Shown: positions 8,753 to 19,603, numbered from the stretch's first letter. The stretch: DNA of 64,000 bases from Bursaphelenchus xylophilus (GCA_904066235.2 CAJFCV020000001.1:7254001-7318000); one strand, 5' to 3'. Program-made: numbers and translations. Notes: generated by a model not told the origin, from the letters alone.

Positions 8753-10239
8753 ATGTTGGCATCCTTCTCTCGGGTTTACCCCCGCTTGGTCATCCGAGCT
8801 TACAGTACCGCTACACCATCGGCACAAGGTCGTGTTGGTGTGCTCTTCGGTCAGAATCCGAATGGATTTCTCAGATACGAACGAGATGTTTCCAGAGATC
8901 CCAAATCCAAGAAGCCTCAAAAACAAGGCGATACTCCTGCACGGTAGGTTACGGTAGTTTAACAATGTGACTGGGTTCGAGAGTATTACTGTATGTTTCT
9001 AGATTCATGCTTCGTCGTCTCGGTCACGCCTACGAGGTATACCCTCTGATCGGATTGGTCACTCTCTGGTTCTCGGTCTTCTTGTACATGGTCTGGTTCA
9101 GTTTCGACAAAGTTGAGATTTGGCTGGACAGAAGTAAGTCGATATTTTTGTAACTTACATTGCAATTCAGGTAAAAAGACGGCTCCATGGGATTGGGAAC
9201 GAATTCGGAATAATTACTGGAAATTGAACACGGTCATGTAAGCCAATTATTCGGAAATATAAGGATGCTGCGATCTACAATTTTTCGCATTGACTGGCCC
9301 GATTTCTTGACTGTAGCTCCCAGACAAGAAATCCGAAATTCTTGATTACTGACGAGGGAAGTACCCCAAGTGCGACGCTCAGATTTTCTTTAAATTTTGC
9401 CCACACGTCTGGGATAGACTAAATATCAATTCCTGAAAGTTTTAGCTCGCGCTTTGCAGGCGCCGCCGAGATATCGGACGATTTATGCCGCCGAGAGGGC
9501 ACGCTAAACGTGGAGAGCGGTCAGAGAGAAAAACGCTTTTTGGCTATAACTTTGGCAGTTTCGTGCGGAAAAATTTGATTTTTTGTAGAAACTTTATCCT
9601 TTACGGTAGAAATAGGCATGAAACTTTTCGTGCGGAAATTCGGCAAAAAGTCATAAATTTTCGCCGACTTTCGATCTAAAAATCTCGGTTGTTTCTGCAA
9701 AGCGCGAGCTAGGATTCTCGCATATATCTTAGAAAAATTATTCTAAATTTGTGCCGGGTTTCATCAAAATCTGAGCGTCGCACTTGGGGTGCTTCCCCTG
9801 TGAGCAGAGAAAAAAGGAAAAAAATCTTCACGTGGAGAGAGTAGGGTTCAGAAAAATCGGGTATTTACACCTCGCGGGTATATACCCGAAATTTCGGGTA
9901 TATTGGGGAATTTATAAAATATTCCAGTTTCTTTCACGTTCTGTAGCGGCTCCGGGTAATGAGTTGGCAATTTTATAGACCTTGGGCAAGGGGCGTGCGC
10001 AGCCGGACCGAGCCCCACAGGTTTAATCCAAAAACGCGGCGCTGAAAATTTTATCTTGGCCCCCCTTCAAGAAATCGGCCTTTTTGTCAGTCAAGGCGAG
10101 AAATTGTAGACCGCACCATCCTCATGTATTTTTGTTTAGTTTCGATTTGAAAGGAGTGACCCACAGACGACTCGAGATCATGGAAAAGCTGCAGGACGAG
10201 ATGATGGAGGCGGCCAAGAAGCGTGGAACCCGTCAATGA
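8753..10239 (+). CDS. NDUFA4/COXFA4-like mitochondrial protein, copy 2
   Basis: Paralogue of the gene at 7637. Exons 8753-8943 (an in-frame ATG also lies at 8744), 9003-9133, 9171-9237 and 10140-10239. The presequence MLASFSRVYPRLVIRAYS is Arg-rich. The core keeps YERDVSRD, FMLRRLGHAYEVYPL, WLDRS and APWDWERIR; the C-terminus is RRLEIMEKLQDEMMEAAKKR plus GTRQ. Introns 1 and 2 match copy 1 in position and phase. Copy 2 has an extra third intron of 902 nt after the Val codon in NTV, and a 448-bp MITE lies inside it. Both copies look intact. Confidence 0.84.
9353..9800. mobile_element. 448-bp PIF/Harbinger-like MITE, family B, copy 1
   Basis: This element sits in intron 3 of NDUFA4-like copy 2. 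The ends are CGAGGGAAGTACCCCAAGTG and CACTTGGGGTGCTTCCCCTG, flanked by a 3-bp duplication TGA. Subterminal inverted repeats contain GCGACGCTCAGATTTT. A second copy of exactly the same length lies at 17086-17533. Degraded relatives lie at about 19270-19475 and 25310-25498. The 3-bp duplication fits PIF/Harbinger, but no transposase is present. Confidence 0.78.
9860..9910. repeat. Palindromic GGGTATATACCCG repeat
   Basis: The core GGGTATATACCCG with nearby CGGGTATT copies also occurs at about 15968-16000, 61390-61435 and 61795-61815. It is a dispersed short repeat of unknown type. Confidence 0.5.
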
Positions 10240-10311
10240 ACTTCCCAACCCCGATCTCACTTGAATTTTACTAGGAGTTTGCAGACGATAAATCTATTTT
10301 CTGTATTTATG

Positions 10312-10418
10312 TATAAGGCGCGTGCGTTCTACTTTTATCTTGTCTAGCGGGCCCGCAGAAAAGAATTGCCGGATTTATACGACGAGGTCCAAAAAAAGTA
10401 GAACGCACACGCCTTATG
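10312..10418. repeat. Inverted repeat between convergent genes
   Basis: AAGGCGCGTGCGTTCTACTT and its near-perfect complement AAGTAGAACGCACACGCCTT are separated by about 60 bp, forming a long hairpin in the shared 3' region of NDUFA4-like copy 2 and the channel gene. It could be a small MITE. Confidence 0.65.
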
Positions 10419-10435
10419 TCGTGACTTCTTTATTC

Positions 10436-12491
10436 TTAATTCTTGTAAAACGGTAATACCGTTATAAACAAAAAGTAAAACAAAAAGCTTCCGAACATTG
10501 AGAGGATAATACCCAATATGATAAACTTCTGATGCTGATTGTGGCTTGGAAAATCGGCCAACACTTGGGAGTAATACGGGGTTTCCGCCACTATCCACCT
10601 TCGTTTGTCCAATGGATGGGCATCCTCCGACAACTTTAATCATAAATTAATTAAAACTGTAAGCTCAAGTGAAAAATATTAAAACTGAACCGTAAAAACT
10701 CACCGTATTTATGTAGTTAGAGTAACCGGTCTGCCTCTGGTACGCACTAAGAACAACGGTGGACAAAAGCAATGCCAGATTTGTAATCGTAACGGCCATC
10801 GTCCAGAGGTCTATCGCCTTCCAATACGTTGTTTTCGGACTGCGATCGTGGGCATAACAAGACTATAAATAAAGGAATAATGACTGAGGTGAAGCTATCA
10901 TACCACAACGACTATGCCGATGAAAGACAAAGTAGTAACCATCAGCTGTCTTCTATCTCCAAGTTGATAAAACCATACGGAGAAGGTAGAACAGGTTAAA
11001 AAGGCCAGAGATGGTAAGAACACGGTGCATATCCAGAAATTCAACGACCTTTTCAACAATATTTTAACTTCCTTTGGATGCCCTGTGGTGAAGTTAAGAA
11101 TCTTCCATTCTCCGGCGCCCTGGAGAAATGATCGGCTCATCCTCAGGTCCAGAAGTCGATTCCATGACGCCCGGACATCAGCTACAACAGCTAGTTAACT
11201 TTTTTTGCGACGCTCAATTTATCCGACTTATTATTTTTTCCAATTCCCGAAGGGAAAACATTTCAAAAATTTTTCAAATTCATCAAAAAATTCTTTTTTC
11301 CCAGTCCCGAAGCGAAAATATTAAACGGTATCGTTGACCCGAAATGTCGTTGACCCGAGGTCTCGTTGATCCGAAGTGTCGCGACCCGAGTTGTCCCTTC
11401 GAATGAGAGAATTTTAGCCTAATTTCCGCCCCCTTTCATAAAGCGGTCGTGTTTATGCCCTAAGGTAAATTAGGCAGCTAATTTTCTTTGCGTTGTACAT
11501 TATTTTTAATGTTCTTTCAAATGATAAAATGTTTCGTTAAGAAAGCAGGTTGCAACTATTTGCCGATCCCTTGTTAGGAAAAAATAATTCCGCCATTCCG
11601 GAAATGTTATGACGCACACCTAGTAATGCAATCCACACCGTTCATACAAACCATCCTTTCTTGTAAGATTTCGGTTACCTCAACTTACCGTTAGATAATA
11701 TAACTGAGCAGTTCTTTCGCTCGAATGGAAAGTTTTCAAGGTTCACATCGGAATTGATGAGAAGTTGTAATCTAATCTACTGGTTAATACTTTTTTTTCT
11801 CTGCCTTACCTTTGCTCATATTCCACAATCCCATTTGGGAAAACAAATATGTTGTAATGATTGATGGAAATGACGTTCAACGCATTCAGAAATATCAATT
11901 CGGGGCTCCAGATGTAGTTTACTACAACAAAATAATGGTATATCGTTTTTCTGGGTTCAAAAGACGGCAGTTATATCATCTTACGCGAGTGAATCCTGAT
12001 CGGGATGGCCGAATCTCTTAGATTCTCATACCTCAGCTTGGGTTCCAGCCATTTCTGGTTAACTATAAGCCTTAAGTTGCACTGACTTTGTGTTTTAGAT
12101 CTGTTTTTTTATCTTACCAAATCCTCTGCTGATGGTTGGATATTCTCTAATATCAGTTGAACCCCGACGCTAATGTTTGCAGACGTGTCTAGAAATATGT
12201 AATATTGATGAAAAATCAACCACGAGATTTCAAAAAACGATTAGAACTGGGGTCATATCATTAATCGATGACAAACTGCTCAAATTTTGGAACAAATGGC
12301 TTACCGGGGAATCTGTACCGTTTCATGAGATCCTCCAAGATTTGTTTGTCATTCCAAACGCCCCTGCTTTTCTTTGCTAACCCCCTGCAGCGACATTTAA
12401 GAGATAATTTGTCTTACAGATCTGTTGCATTCTTGGCTACACCATCATTAAAAAGGAAGAATAACGTCCACAAGGCAAGCCGAAAAGCCAT
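10436..12491 (-). CDS. Cys-loop-type ligand-gated ion channel subunit, divergent
   Basis: A pentameric ligand-gated channel subunit. Nine exons splice in frame: 12491-12418, 12384-12305, 12188-12118, 12081-11985, 11921-11810, 11771-11689, 11190-10904, 10862-10704 and 10633-10436 (386 aa, short for the family). MAFRLALWTLFFLF is a signal peptide. Family marks in order are NISVGVQLILENI, QKWLEPKLRYE, YIWSPELIFLN, SDVNLENFPFERKNC, GEWKILN, then M1 (FWICTVFLPSLAFL), M2 (GDRRQLMVTTLSFIGIVVV), M3 and M4 (FIILGIILSMFGSFLFYFLF). The Cys-loop spacing is conserved, but its first cysteine is Ser (TCC). No vicinal Cys pair and no PAR motif before M2 are seen; GDR resembles the cation-type GEK. The ligand is unknown. 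The 498-nt intron before M1 carries repeats. The gene is convergent with NDUFA4-like copy 2. Confidence 0.87.
11329..11395. repeat. Tandem 16-18-bp repeat in a channel intron
   Basis: Four units of the type TCGTTGACCCGAAATG follow each other with changes. They lie inside intron 11191-11688 of the channel gene, next to the dispersed repeat phrase ATTTGCCGATCCCTTGTTAG at about 11555-11575. Confidence 0.7.
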
Positions 12492-12868
12492 GTTCTGTCC
12501 AGGCACGCGACTCGGCACAATTTCTATTCCAGAGGCTATAACCTCTCCTCAAATTGGCCAAATTAGTCCACCCGCCGCAATCGGGTTGGATAAAAAGGCC
12601 TCGTTTAAATTAAAAAGGCTTTGAAGAATTGCTGTAATCCCGGTCGAAGAGTATAACTCGCTACATTGACTACCAGCATTATCGAGGTCACTCCCATTTA
12701 ATTTCGAATCCGGGAAGGCAGACAATACATTCCTCGGAAGCAAGGAAATCGGAGCTAATTGATCGCAACATCAGCCAACTCGCACTTTATTCCAACAACA
12801 AACAAATAACAACAAAACAAGTTATGTAAAAAGGATAACCATTGCATGTGAGAAGGGCTTCCCAGTGA
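12492..12868. other. Gap between channel gene and DDX55
   Basis: No gene or repeat was recognised. Because both neighbours are on the minus strand, it should hold the channel promoter and the DDX55 3' UTR. Confidence 0.5.
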
Positions 12869-14966
12869 TCACAATTCGTCTCTCAGTTTTTCCTTGGTTA
12901 TCTTCCCCGACTTGAACTTCTTGAGGAGGCGTTCATCGTTCTGCAACTCGTCCCACTCTAACTGCTTTCGTGGCTTCACCTTCTTTGCCTTCTTAGTGAT
13001 AGCTTCTCCATTATCATCCCCAACGTTCTCTGATTTTCTTTTTAGAGAATTCTTTGCAATCTTCTCTTCCAAGGCTTTCCTTTTATTTTGAACTTCTACT
13101 TGCCTTTGCGCTTCCAATTTTTCATCTTTAAAAGCAATATTCACGGTCGGAACGCCGGCGTTTTCAAACATTTTAAGGTCTTTTCGGCCCCGGAATTCTT
13201 TCATGACTGGCATACGAAGTAAACCAAAAGCGTGAGCAATGCCAGGAATATCTTGATCTAAATTAAAATTAATGTGTAATTGACGGACAAACCTTACCCC
13301 CAAGTTTGCAGACAATCTTGCAGTCATGTTTAATATAAAATTGGATAAATGCAACGAATGCTCGAGTCCCATTCAACAAAATCTTCCTGAAAAATCCTCT
13401 GAAAGACCATTTGGTTCGTACCTATCACTCTTGGCCAATTCTCTGATCTTCTCCCGTAGATCCAGCGCCTTTTCCTTAGTGAGCCCGTCAATTTTATATT
13501 CATTTAAGGTGAGGTTTTCGTATTTACTGACAAAATCGACATATGCCTCCTCCTCCTTGTTCAAAAAGACGATCGCTTTGCCCTGTTTTCCCTGTCTTGC
13601 AGTTCTTCCAGATCGGTGAACAAACCAGTTAGTCTGCTTCGGAATGTCGAATTGCACCACCCAATCGATATCGGGAATGTCCAATCCTCGAGCCATTAGA
13701 TCGGTACAAAGTAAGATTGCTTTCTTGGTTGTAGAAAATTGTTTTATCTACAAATGATATCAATTCTAAGAAAACAACTAGAAACTCACAATTCCCTGTC
13801 GTTTCGAATACTTCTTTCTGTGCACAGACATTACAGGCCTTTTTTTGGCGTTCTCGAGGAATAAGGGCAGTATGTCAGAGAAGTATTCAACTTCTGATGC
13901 ATTACTCATGAACACGAGGATTTTCGAATCGGAAATACCGTTTAAGAAATTCACCAGGGCCAGAACTTTCTGGTCAGCATCATTTACCTAAACAAACTTA
14001 ACAATCCGAAAAAAAATCTAAAAAGTCATCAAAATGGTTTTACCGTATAATAATTTGTAAGTTCTGCTGGTGCCGCTTCTCCGGAAGTTAAAACTTCGTT
14101 CATGTTTTCCGAAGACTCCGCTTTAAGCTCATGTGAAAAGACAGCCCTGATGGGATTTCTGATACCAAACTTAAGCATGTTCTCAACCTCCTTAGCCTGC
14201 GTAGCCGAGAAAAGACCAGTAAGTCTCTGTTTGGGCAACACTCCCAAAATGTTAGAAATACTGAAAAAGCAACTTAAACTAAAACAAGGCAAACTAACCT
14301 GACCTTAAATTCTTCGTCGGAGAAACGATCGGCTTCATCGATAATTAGCATTTCCAGATACCTAAAGACTTTTTTCAACTTCTCGAACTTGGTGATCACA
14401 TGATCCAATCGTCCGGGGGTGGCAACGACAATGCTAGGAATAAAAAAACTTTAGAGGGACACTTACCAATTTCCCTTAAAAGGTTTTTCAGAAACAGTTT
14501 TGGAACCTCCACCGCCTATAAGCCTGACCACATTGATGTCGAAGGCTTGAGCTAGTGGCTTTAGGACACCCGACACCTGTGTCACCAATTCTTTGCTCGG
14601 GGCTAACACTAGTCCCAAAACATGGCAATCATCAGGTTTCACCTAAAAATATGCATGTGTAAAACAACGTGTTTGACTTACATCTTCTTTCTTTGCATCC
14701 AAAATTTGCATCATTGGAAGGCCATAAGCTAAAGTTTTTCCACTACCTGTAGGAGCTTGTACAATACAGTCATATTTTTGCAAAAAATGTCTGATGCTCC
14801 ACTCCTGAAAGCACGAAATAAAAGAAAGGCAAAATATTCCTACCTGTGGAGGGGTAAATTTCGGAAACTTTAATTGCGTTTTGACATACTCGACGGTTTT
14901 TGCGTTCAGAATGTCCATCACATCGACCTCCTCTTTGTTTGTAATTTTTATTCCCTTGTCGATCAT
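12869..14966 (-). CDS. DDX55: DEAD-box RNA helicase DDX55/Spb4
   Basis: A nucleolar helicase for 60S ribosomal subunit assembly. Exons 14966-14844, 14804-14682, 14642-14467, 14433-14299, 14260-14044, 13987-13790, 13747-13422, 13386-13298 and 13257-12869 give 591 aa, the usual size. Helicase motifs in order are I APTGSGKT, Ia LAPSKELV, Ib TPGRLD, II DEAD (LIIDEADRF), III SAT (GLFSATQ), V ARGLDIPD and [12 protein letters not shown]. The C-terminal [15 protein letters not shown] block followed by a Lys-rich tail is characteristic of the DDX55/Spb4 branch rather than DDX18 or DDX10. The exon 4 donor is GTTAGT. Confidence 0.95.
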
Positions 14967-15104
14967 GGTAGCAGATCAAAAAAGACAAAAATTTTCGAAA
15001 AAAATGCAAAACCTTGGGACTTTTTTGGCGAGCTGCGCCCAATGTTCAAAATATTTCAATGTTTTTATACTCACAACGAGGTCGCGAGGTGAATAATGGG
15101 CTTA

Positions 15105-15896
15105 CGAGGGAATGGTCTGAACTTCCCCCAGCGTTTGGGAAAATGACTAGTACAGGTGGATGGAGCATGTCAACTTTGGTAAAAAGAGCCATTTTCCAGC
15201 TGCGGAATAAGCCCGGCCGACGAGAAAAATCGACCGAAAGTTCCACAAAAATTTCTCTTTCTCTTCCCTCGGAAAAGAAGAGCGGTGTCCAGTGGTTCGG
15301 TTAGCCGAGTGGATAAAGCATCCGCTCGGTATTCTTTTGGGGGTTGGTTCGATTCCGGGGTCTCGCGAGGGACCATGATAAGGCTTTGATGAGCAAGATC
15401 AAACTCTAACAACCCAAAAAAATATTTTGCCATTTTTATACGTTTTATAGGGGAATTATACCAAACATATAATCGTCAAAAAATGAATTTTTTGGGTGCT
15501 TCCGAACCTTCAAAGCGATGGAACGTCGAAGTTATACTTGTTTGGTGATAGACTTGACTTTGAAAAAGGCAAAATAATTTTTTCTGGGTTGCTAGAGTTT
15601 GATCTTACTCATCAAAGCCTTATCACGGTCCTTCGCGAGACCCCGGAATCGAACCAACCCCCAAAAGAATATCGAGCGGACGCTTTATCCACTCGGCTAA
15701 CCGAACCACTGGACACCGCTCTTCTTTTCCGAGGGAAGAGAAAGAGAAATTTTTGTGGAACTTTCGGTCGATTTTTCTCGTCGGCTGGGCTTATTCCGCA
15801 GCTGGAAAATGGCTCTTTTTACCAAAGTTGACATGCTCCATCCACCTGTACTAGTCATTTTCCCAAACGCTGGGGGAAGTTCAGACCATTCCCTCG
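15105..15896. mobile_element. Foldback element with tRNA-like arms, TTA target site
   Basis: Two arms of about 335 bp (15105-15440 and 15563-15896) are near-perfect inverted copies flanked by TTA. The ends are CGAGGGAATGG and CCATTCCCTCG. Each arm carries a tRNA-like segment: in the left arm an A box TTAGCCGAGTGG at 15301-15312 and a B box GGTTCGATTCC at 15346-15356, repeated inverted in the right arm at about 15640-15705. ORFs in the arms are mirror by-products. The 3-bp duplication suggests a PIF/Harbinger-like non-autonomous element that absorbed a tRNA-derived sequence. Confidence 0.85.
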
Positions 15897-16434
15897 TTAG
15901 TTAATTCCATCGCGAAGGCGATACGGTGCTTCATGACGCGCGGTAAAGCGCTGTAGGGTTCGGACGGGGTATATACCCGCGTGGTGAATATACCCGGATT
16001 TTCCGAACTTTAAAGCGCTGCACAAAGAGGACCTACGAAAGTGCCCTAACCGAAAAGGCCCCAAAGCGAAGACGCCTCTTTAAAAAAATCAAAATGACGG
16101 GTGTTATACGATGAAAAAAATTTTGTAAAATGAAAAAATAGTGTGACATGTACCATCGTATGATTAATTCAATTTATTACAATCAATAAATTAAACTTCG
16201 CGAGAAATTGAATCAGCCGGCAACAGTGGTGTGCGGTAGAATTTTACCGCAACATTTTTTGCGTTGAATACTGTGTTTATGACAAATTTACTCTAAAATC
16301 GCCCATGTCGAATTTTAAAATCAATTTAATGGTTTCTTGGACAGCTGCAAAGAGCACAAAGATATTCGCAAAAACCTTCTAGAGATCGATCTCGTTTGTA
16401 AAACTTTAACGCAAATATTTTCCTAACTGCAACA

Positions 16435-16520
16435 ACGCACGTAGATTTTAAGCCGGGAACCGAACCCGGCTTGCTTTGACTTGTCAGCCTTCTCAGCAAC
16501 CATTGCACGATTGGAGCAAC
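16435..16520 (-). repeat. tRNA-derived repeat fragment
   Basis: On the minus strand it reads an A-box-like TGGTTGCTGAG, then a GCCGGGTTCGGTTCCCGGC hairpin with a B box. A related copy lies at 25130-25215. The stem pairing of a functional tRNA is not convincing, so it is called a tRNA-derived repeat (SINE- or MITE-like). Confidence 0.6.
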
Positions 16521-17085
16521 CTTCACCGATTATTTTTTCCTTCCAAGAGAAATAAAGATTTTTTTGCAAAATGACCTAAAAATAATAAAATTGACAGTAT
16601 GCCGTCGCGACGCGTCGTATTCTGCAAAGAATGAAAATGGTGTTTTGTACCATTTTTCAAGGTCTCTACAATGATGTATTTCACTTCTCATTTGGCGAGG
16701 GTCAGTTTGAACACTTTCCTAGTTAGGGCAGATCGGGTATCGCACAGCGTTTCATTTTTTCCGCCGCCTATCGGTGTCGAAAAAAGGAAAAAATGAAAAG
16801 TAGTGCTTACAAGTCGGTGTATATTTGGCTAGCCACAATAGATGTAACTAAACTAAAAAGTGGCTGTTAGATTATAAGAGGTTGCCATTTCGCGTACACA
16901 AACTACATCATACCTTATGCTAATGTTGAGAAAATGATGATCAAAAATTATTAAAAATTCAACCTTCAGTTAAAAAAAGTGTACTTTCCAGGCCTTAAAC
17001 ATATTTTTTTTTCTTCCATCGTATGCAGAATTTCAAGAGCTACAACATAGACAAACTCAGTCATTTTCCTGGGCCTTTGAGCTTA

Positions 17086-17533
17086 CAAGGGAAGTACTCC
17101 AAGTGCGACGCTCAGATTTTCTTTAAATTTTGCACACACGTCGAGTATGGACTAAATATCAATTCCTGAAAGTTTTAGCTCGCGCTTTGCGGGCGCCGCC
17201 GAGATATCGAACGATTTTGCCGCCGAGAGAGCACGCTAAACGTGGAGAGCGGTCAGAGAGAAAACACCTTATTGGCCATAACTTTGGCGGTTTCGAGCGG
17301 AAAAATTTGATTTTTTGTAGAAACATTATCCTTTACGTTTGAAATGGGCATGAAACTTTTCGAGCCGAAATTCGGCAAAAAGTCCTAAATTTTGGCCGAC
17401 CTTTGATCTAAAAATCTCGGTTGTTTCTGCTAAGCGCGAGCTAGAATTCTCGCATATATCTTAGAAAAAATTGTTCTAAATTGGTGCCAAGTTTCATCAA
17501 AATCTGAGCGTCGCACTTGGAGTACTTCCCCTG
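17086..17533. mobile_element. 448-bp PIF/Harbinger-like MITE, family B, copy 2
   Basis: The ends are CAAGGGAAGTACTCCAAGTG and CACTTGGAGTACTTCCCCTG, flanked by TTA on both sides (17083-17085 and 17534-17536). It has the same length and interior as the copy at 9353-9800. Confidence 0.82.
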
Positions 17534-17636
17534 TTAGTTATGATTCAAAACAGTCTAATTTTGGCCGTTTTTTGCACTTTTTTTTACTTATTTGCACTTT
17601 AGGAATAAAAAGTGAAGATATTCTATATACAACGGA

Positions 17637-18122
17637 TTGTCATGATCACTGTGGTCATCCGTGCCAAATTTCAACTTTCTCTGACGCTCCTGAGTCGTTG
17701 AATACGAACGTCAACATGGAACCCAACTGTACTTTTTCTGTTGATTAAAATCACGTTAAGTGCTCCAAAATTTCTTTTTGAGCGAAAATATGTTGTATAT
17801 ATACACTCTTTGCCATCAAGCCAAAGTATATCTTTTTCATTTCGAAAGTTGAATTCAACAGACAATTCTGATCAATGCCAAAGTGTGAGCTTGCAGCCAC
17901 TTACTGAAATTACCCGTAAAGCTGAGTTTGGCCTTTGTAATCGCGACCAAAGATTCATTGCGATTAGGAGTTCTGTAATTCAGGCCAGCCAAAGATTTCA
18001 TTACTGCTTTCTTACAAAATTGAAGATACGAAGTTTCCATGTTGACGTTCGTATTCAACGACTCACTTGTCAGGAGCGTCAGAGAAAGTTGAAATTTGGC
18101 ATGGATGGCCACGATGATCAGG
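17637..18122. mobile_element. MITE with about 100-bp inverted arms
   Basis: The left arm (ATGATCACTGTGGTCATCCG and onwards, to about 17725) is the inverted complement of the right arm (about 18035-18122, ending GGCCACGATGATCAG). Both arms contain TCTCTGACGCTCCTGA. The predicted ORFs on both strands are mirror images of the arms and are not genes. Confidence 0.7.
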
Positions 18123-18309
18123 ACAAAAATTTTTTTTGATGTCAACCGCTGGGAACAAAAAGTCCGCTAACCACCCATTGCGAAAAGACCAACTAGGAGT
18201 TAGATTTTTTTCAAAATTTCCCATTTCTTGAAACAAAAATTACAGTATGCCTTGTATGTCCTAACTTGCTTTACCATTTGGGATAATGTCACTGTTAGGT
18301 GTCATTTTA

Positions 18310-18903
18310 CAAGGAAAGTACTTTTATGGGGGCTCCTACTTTTTGACGGGACATATCTCAAAAAATCAGAAAAAATGTGCTGATCAAGGATATATAAATC
18401 TTAGCTGCCCATTTTTGGGGTTTTAGGGGTGAAAACTCAGTCGGAAGTTGACTTAAAGCCCTATATGAACCCCTTTTCGAGTAATTTTTCACGGGTTTAC
18501 AATTTTTATTTTGGCTTAAAATGATGTTTATTGAGTTTCTAAGACGTAATAAATCAGTCTTGGCCCAAAAATTTATTTTTCCGACCTTCAACTTCAAAAA
18601 AAGTTGATTCAGCCCAAAAGGGAAATCGAACCCGTGCGGCGTCCTCCCTCTTGATTCCCAGACTACGGCACTAGCCACTCGGCCACACCGCTCTCTTCCG
18701 AAGGAAGAGACCGACTGCGCTTTTTATCGTTTCGAATGCATGCGCCTTTTGTAGGGAAATTGAGCCAGTTTTTGGGCATTTTCACCCCTAAAAGCCCAAA
18801 ATGGGCAGCTAAGATTTATATATCCTTGATCAGCACATTTTTTCTGATTTTTTGAGGTATGTCCCGTCAAAAAGTAGGAGCCCCCATAAAAGTACTTTCC
18901 TTG
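18310..18903. mobile_element. Foldback element with tRNA-like core, TTA target site
   Basis: The inverted arms are about 115 bp, with ends CAAGGAAAGTACTTTTATGG and CCATAAAAGTACTTTCCTTG, flanked by TTA. The core holds a tRNA-like segment on the minus strand with A box TGGCCGAGTGG (complement 18676-18686) and a B box overlapping GGTTCGATTTCCC (about 18621-18633), spaced like a class II (Ser/Leu-type) tRNA. A broken relative flanks the palindrome at 35330-35575. Confidence 0.85.
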
Positions 18904-18949
18904 TTACGTCTGCAATCAAAATGAAAGAACAATTTGGGCGGGCGCACAC

Positions 18950-19012
18950 TTGCAGGCAACCACTTTGCGGGCAACCGCTTTGCGGGCAAACTTTTTGCGG
19001 GCAGCACTTCCT
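18950..19012. repeat. Short tandem repeat
   Basis: About four units of a 14-16-bp motif of the type TTTGCGGGCAACCGC. A possible B-box-like GGTTTCGAATCC at 19053-19064 lies downstream without a convincing tRNA fold. Confidence 0.65.
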
Positions 19013-19603
19013 GGAAACGACTAGTAGTGACCCCACTCCCGGTGCAACAAGTCCTGGTTTCGAATCCGGGCCACAAAACCTATGATGATATTTTTTAATA
19101 ACTTTTGTCCCTCCGCAGACAAAATTCATATATATTTATGGGATTTTTCTGAGTTTTTAGCTTTTTTGAAACGACCACAATTTGATGGTGATGATGGTGG
19201 GATGCCACCATCGTATAATTACAAGCTGTCATGCCAGCAGCTTGACCGATTATGATTACTGGGCGATAATTCAACTTACAAGAGAAAAGAGTTTTTTTCT
19301 CTGACCGATCTCCGTGTTTCGCGTGCTCTCTCGGCCGCAAACATCCTTCAATATCTCGGCTGCGCCTGCAAAGCGCGTGCTAAAACTTTCAGGCATTGAT
19401 ATAAGGCCTATGCCTGACGCGTGTGCAGAATTTAAAGAAAATCTGAGCGTCACACTTGGGATCCTTCCTTTGTTCGCCAAAATGACGATAACTTTACGCA
19501 ATTTGACGTCAGATTGAAGAAATCTGTCAAATCAACAACCCTACAATTAAACATCTGTTTATTCTATTCTTTCCGGAACGCAAATAAAGGTACATTTGAG
19601 GAT

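Larger units (their letters stand above)
14967..19603. repeat. Gene-poor region of stacked small transposons
   Basis: No supported protein-coding gene lies between DDX55 and PDE1. The recognisable elements are 15105-15896, 16435-16515, 17086-17533, 17637-18122, 18310-18903 and the tandem repeat at 18950-19012. A degraded family B MITE lies at about 19270-19475, and 19480-19550 matches the MRPL24 intron repeat. The remainder is AT-rich unique or decayed sequence. Confidence 0.65.

Noticed and set aside
8353..8965. ORFs on both strands between the NDUFA4-like genes
   Set aside because: They run through a MITE and the antisense of exon 1 of copy 2; no independent support.
12268..12624. 118-aa plus-strand ORF
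   Set aside because: Antisense to the first exons of the channel gene.
14770..15042. 90-aa minus-strand ORF upstream of DDX55
   Set aside because: It overlaps DDX55 exons 1 and 2 in another frame.
15296..15372. Functional tRNA gene
   Set aside because: Present in both arms of one transposon, with poor acceptor-stem pairing.
15170..15831. Two nearly identical ORFs on opposite strands
   Set aside because: They are the same sequence read in the two arms of the foldback element 15105-15896.
17741..18145. ORFs of 132 and 96 aa on opposite strands
   Set aside because: They span the inverted arms of a MITE; no domain and mirror-image composition.
18620..18692. tRNA-Ser/Leu-like gene
   Set aside because: A and B boxes are clear, but it is the core of a repeated palindromic element and the stems do not pair convincingly, so it is described as tRNA-derived.
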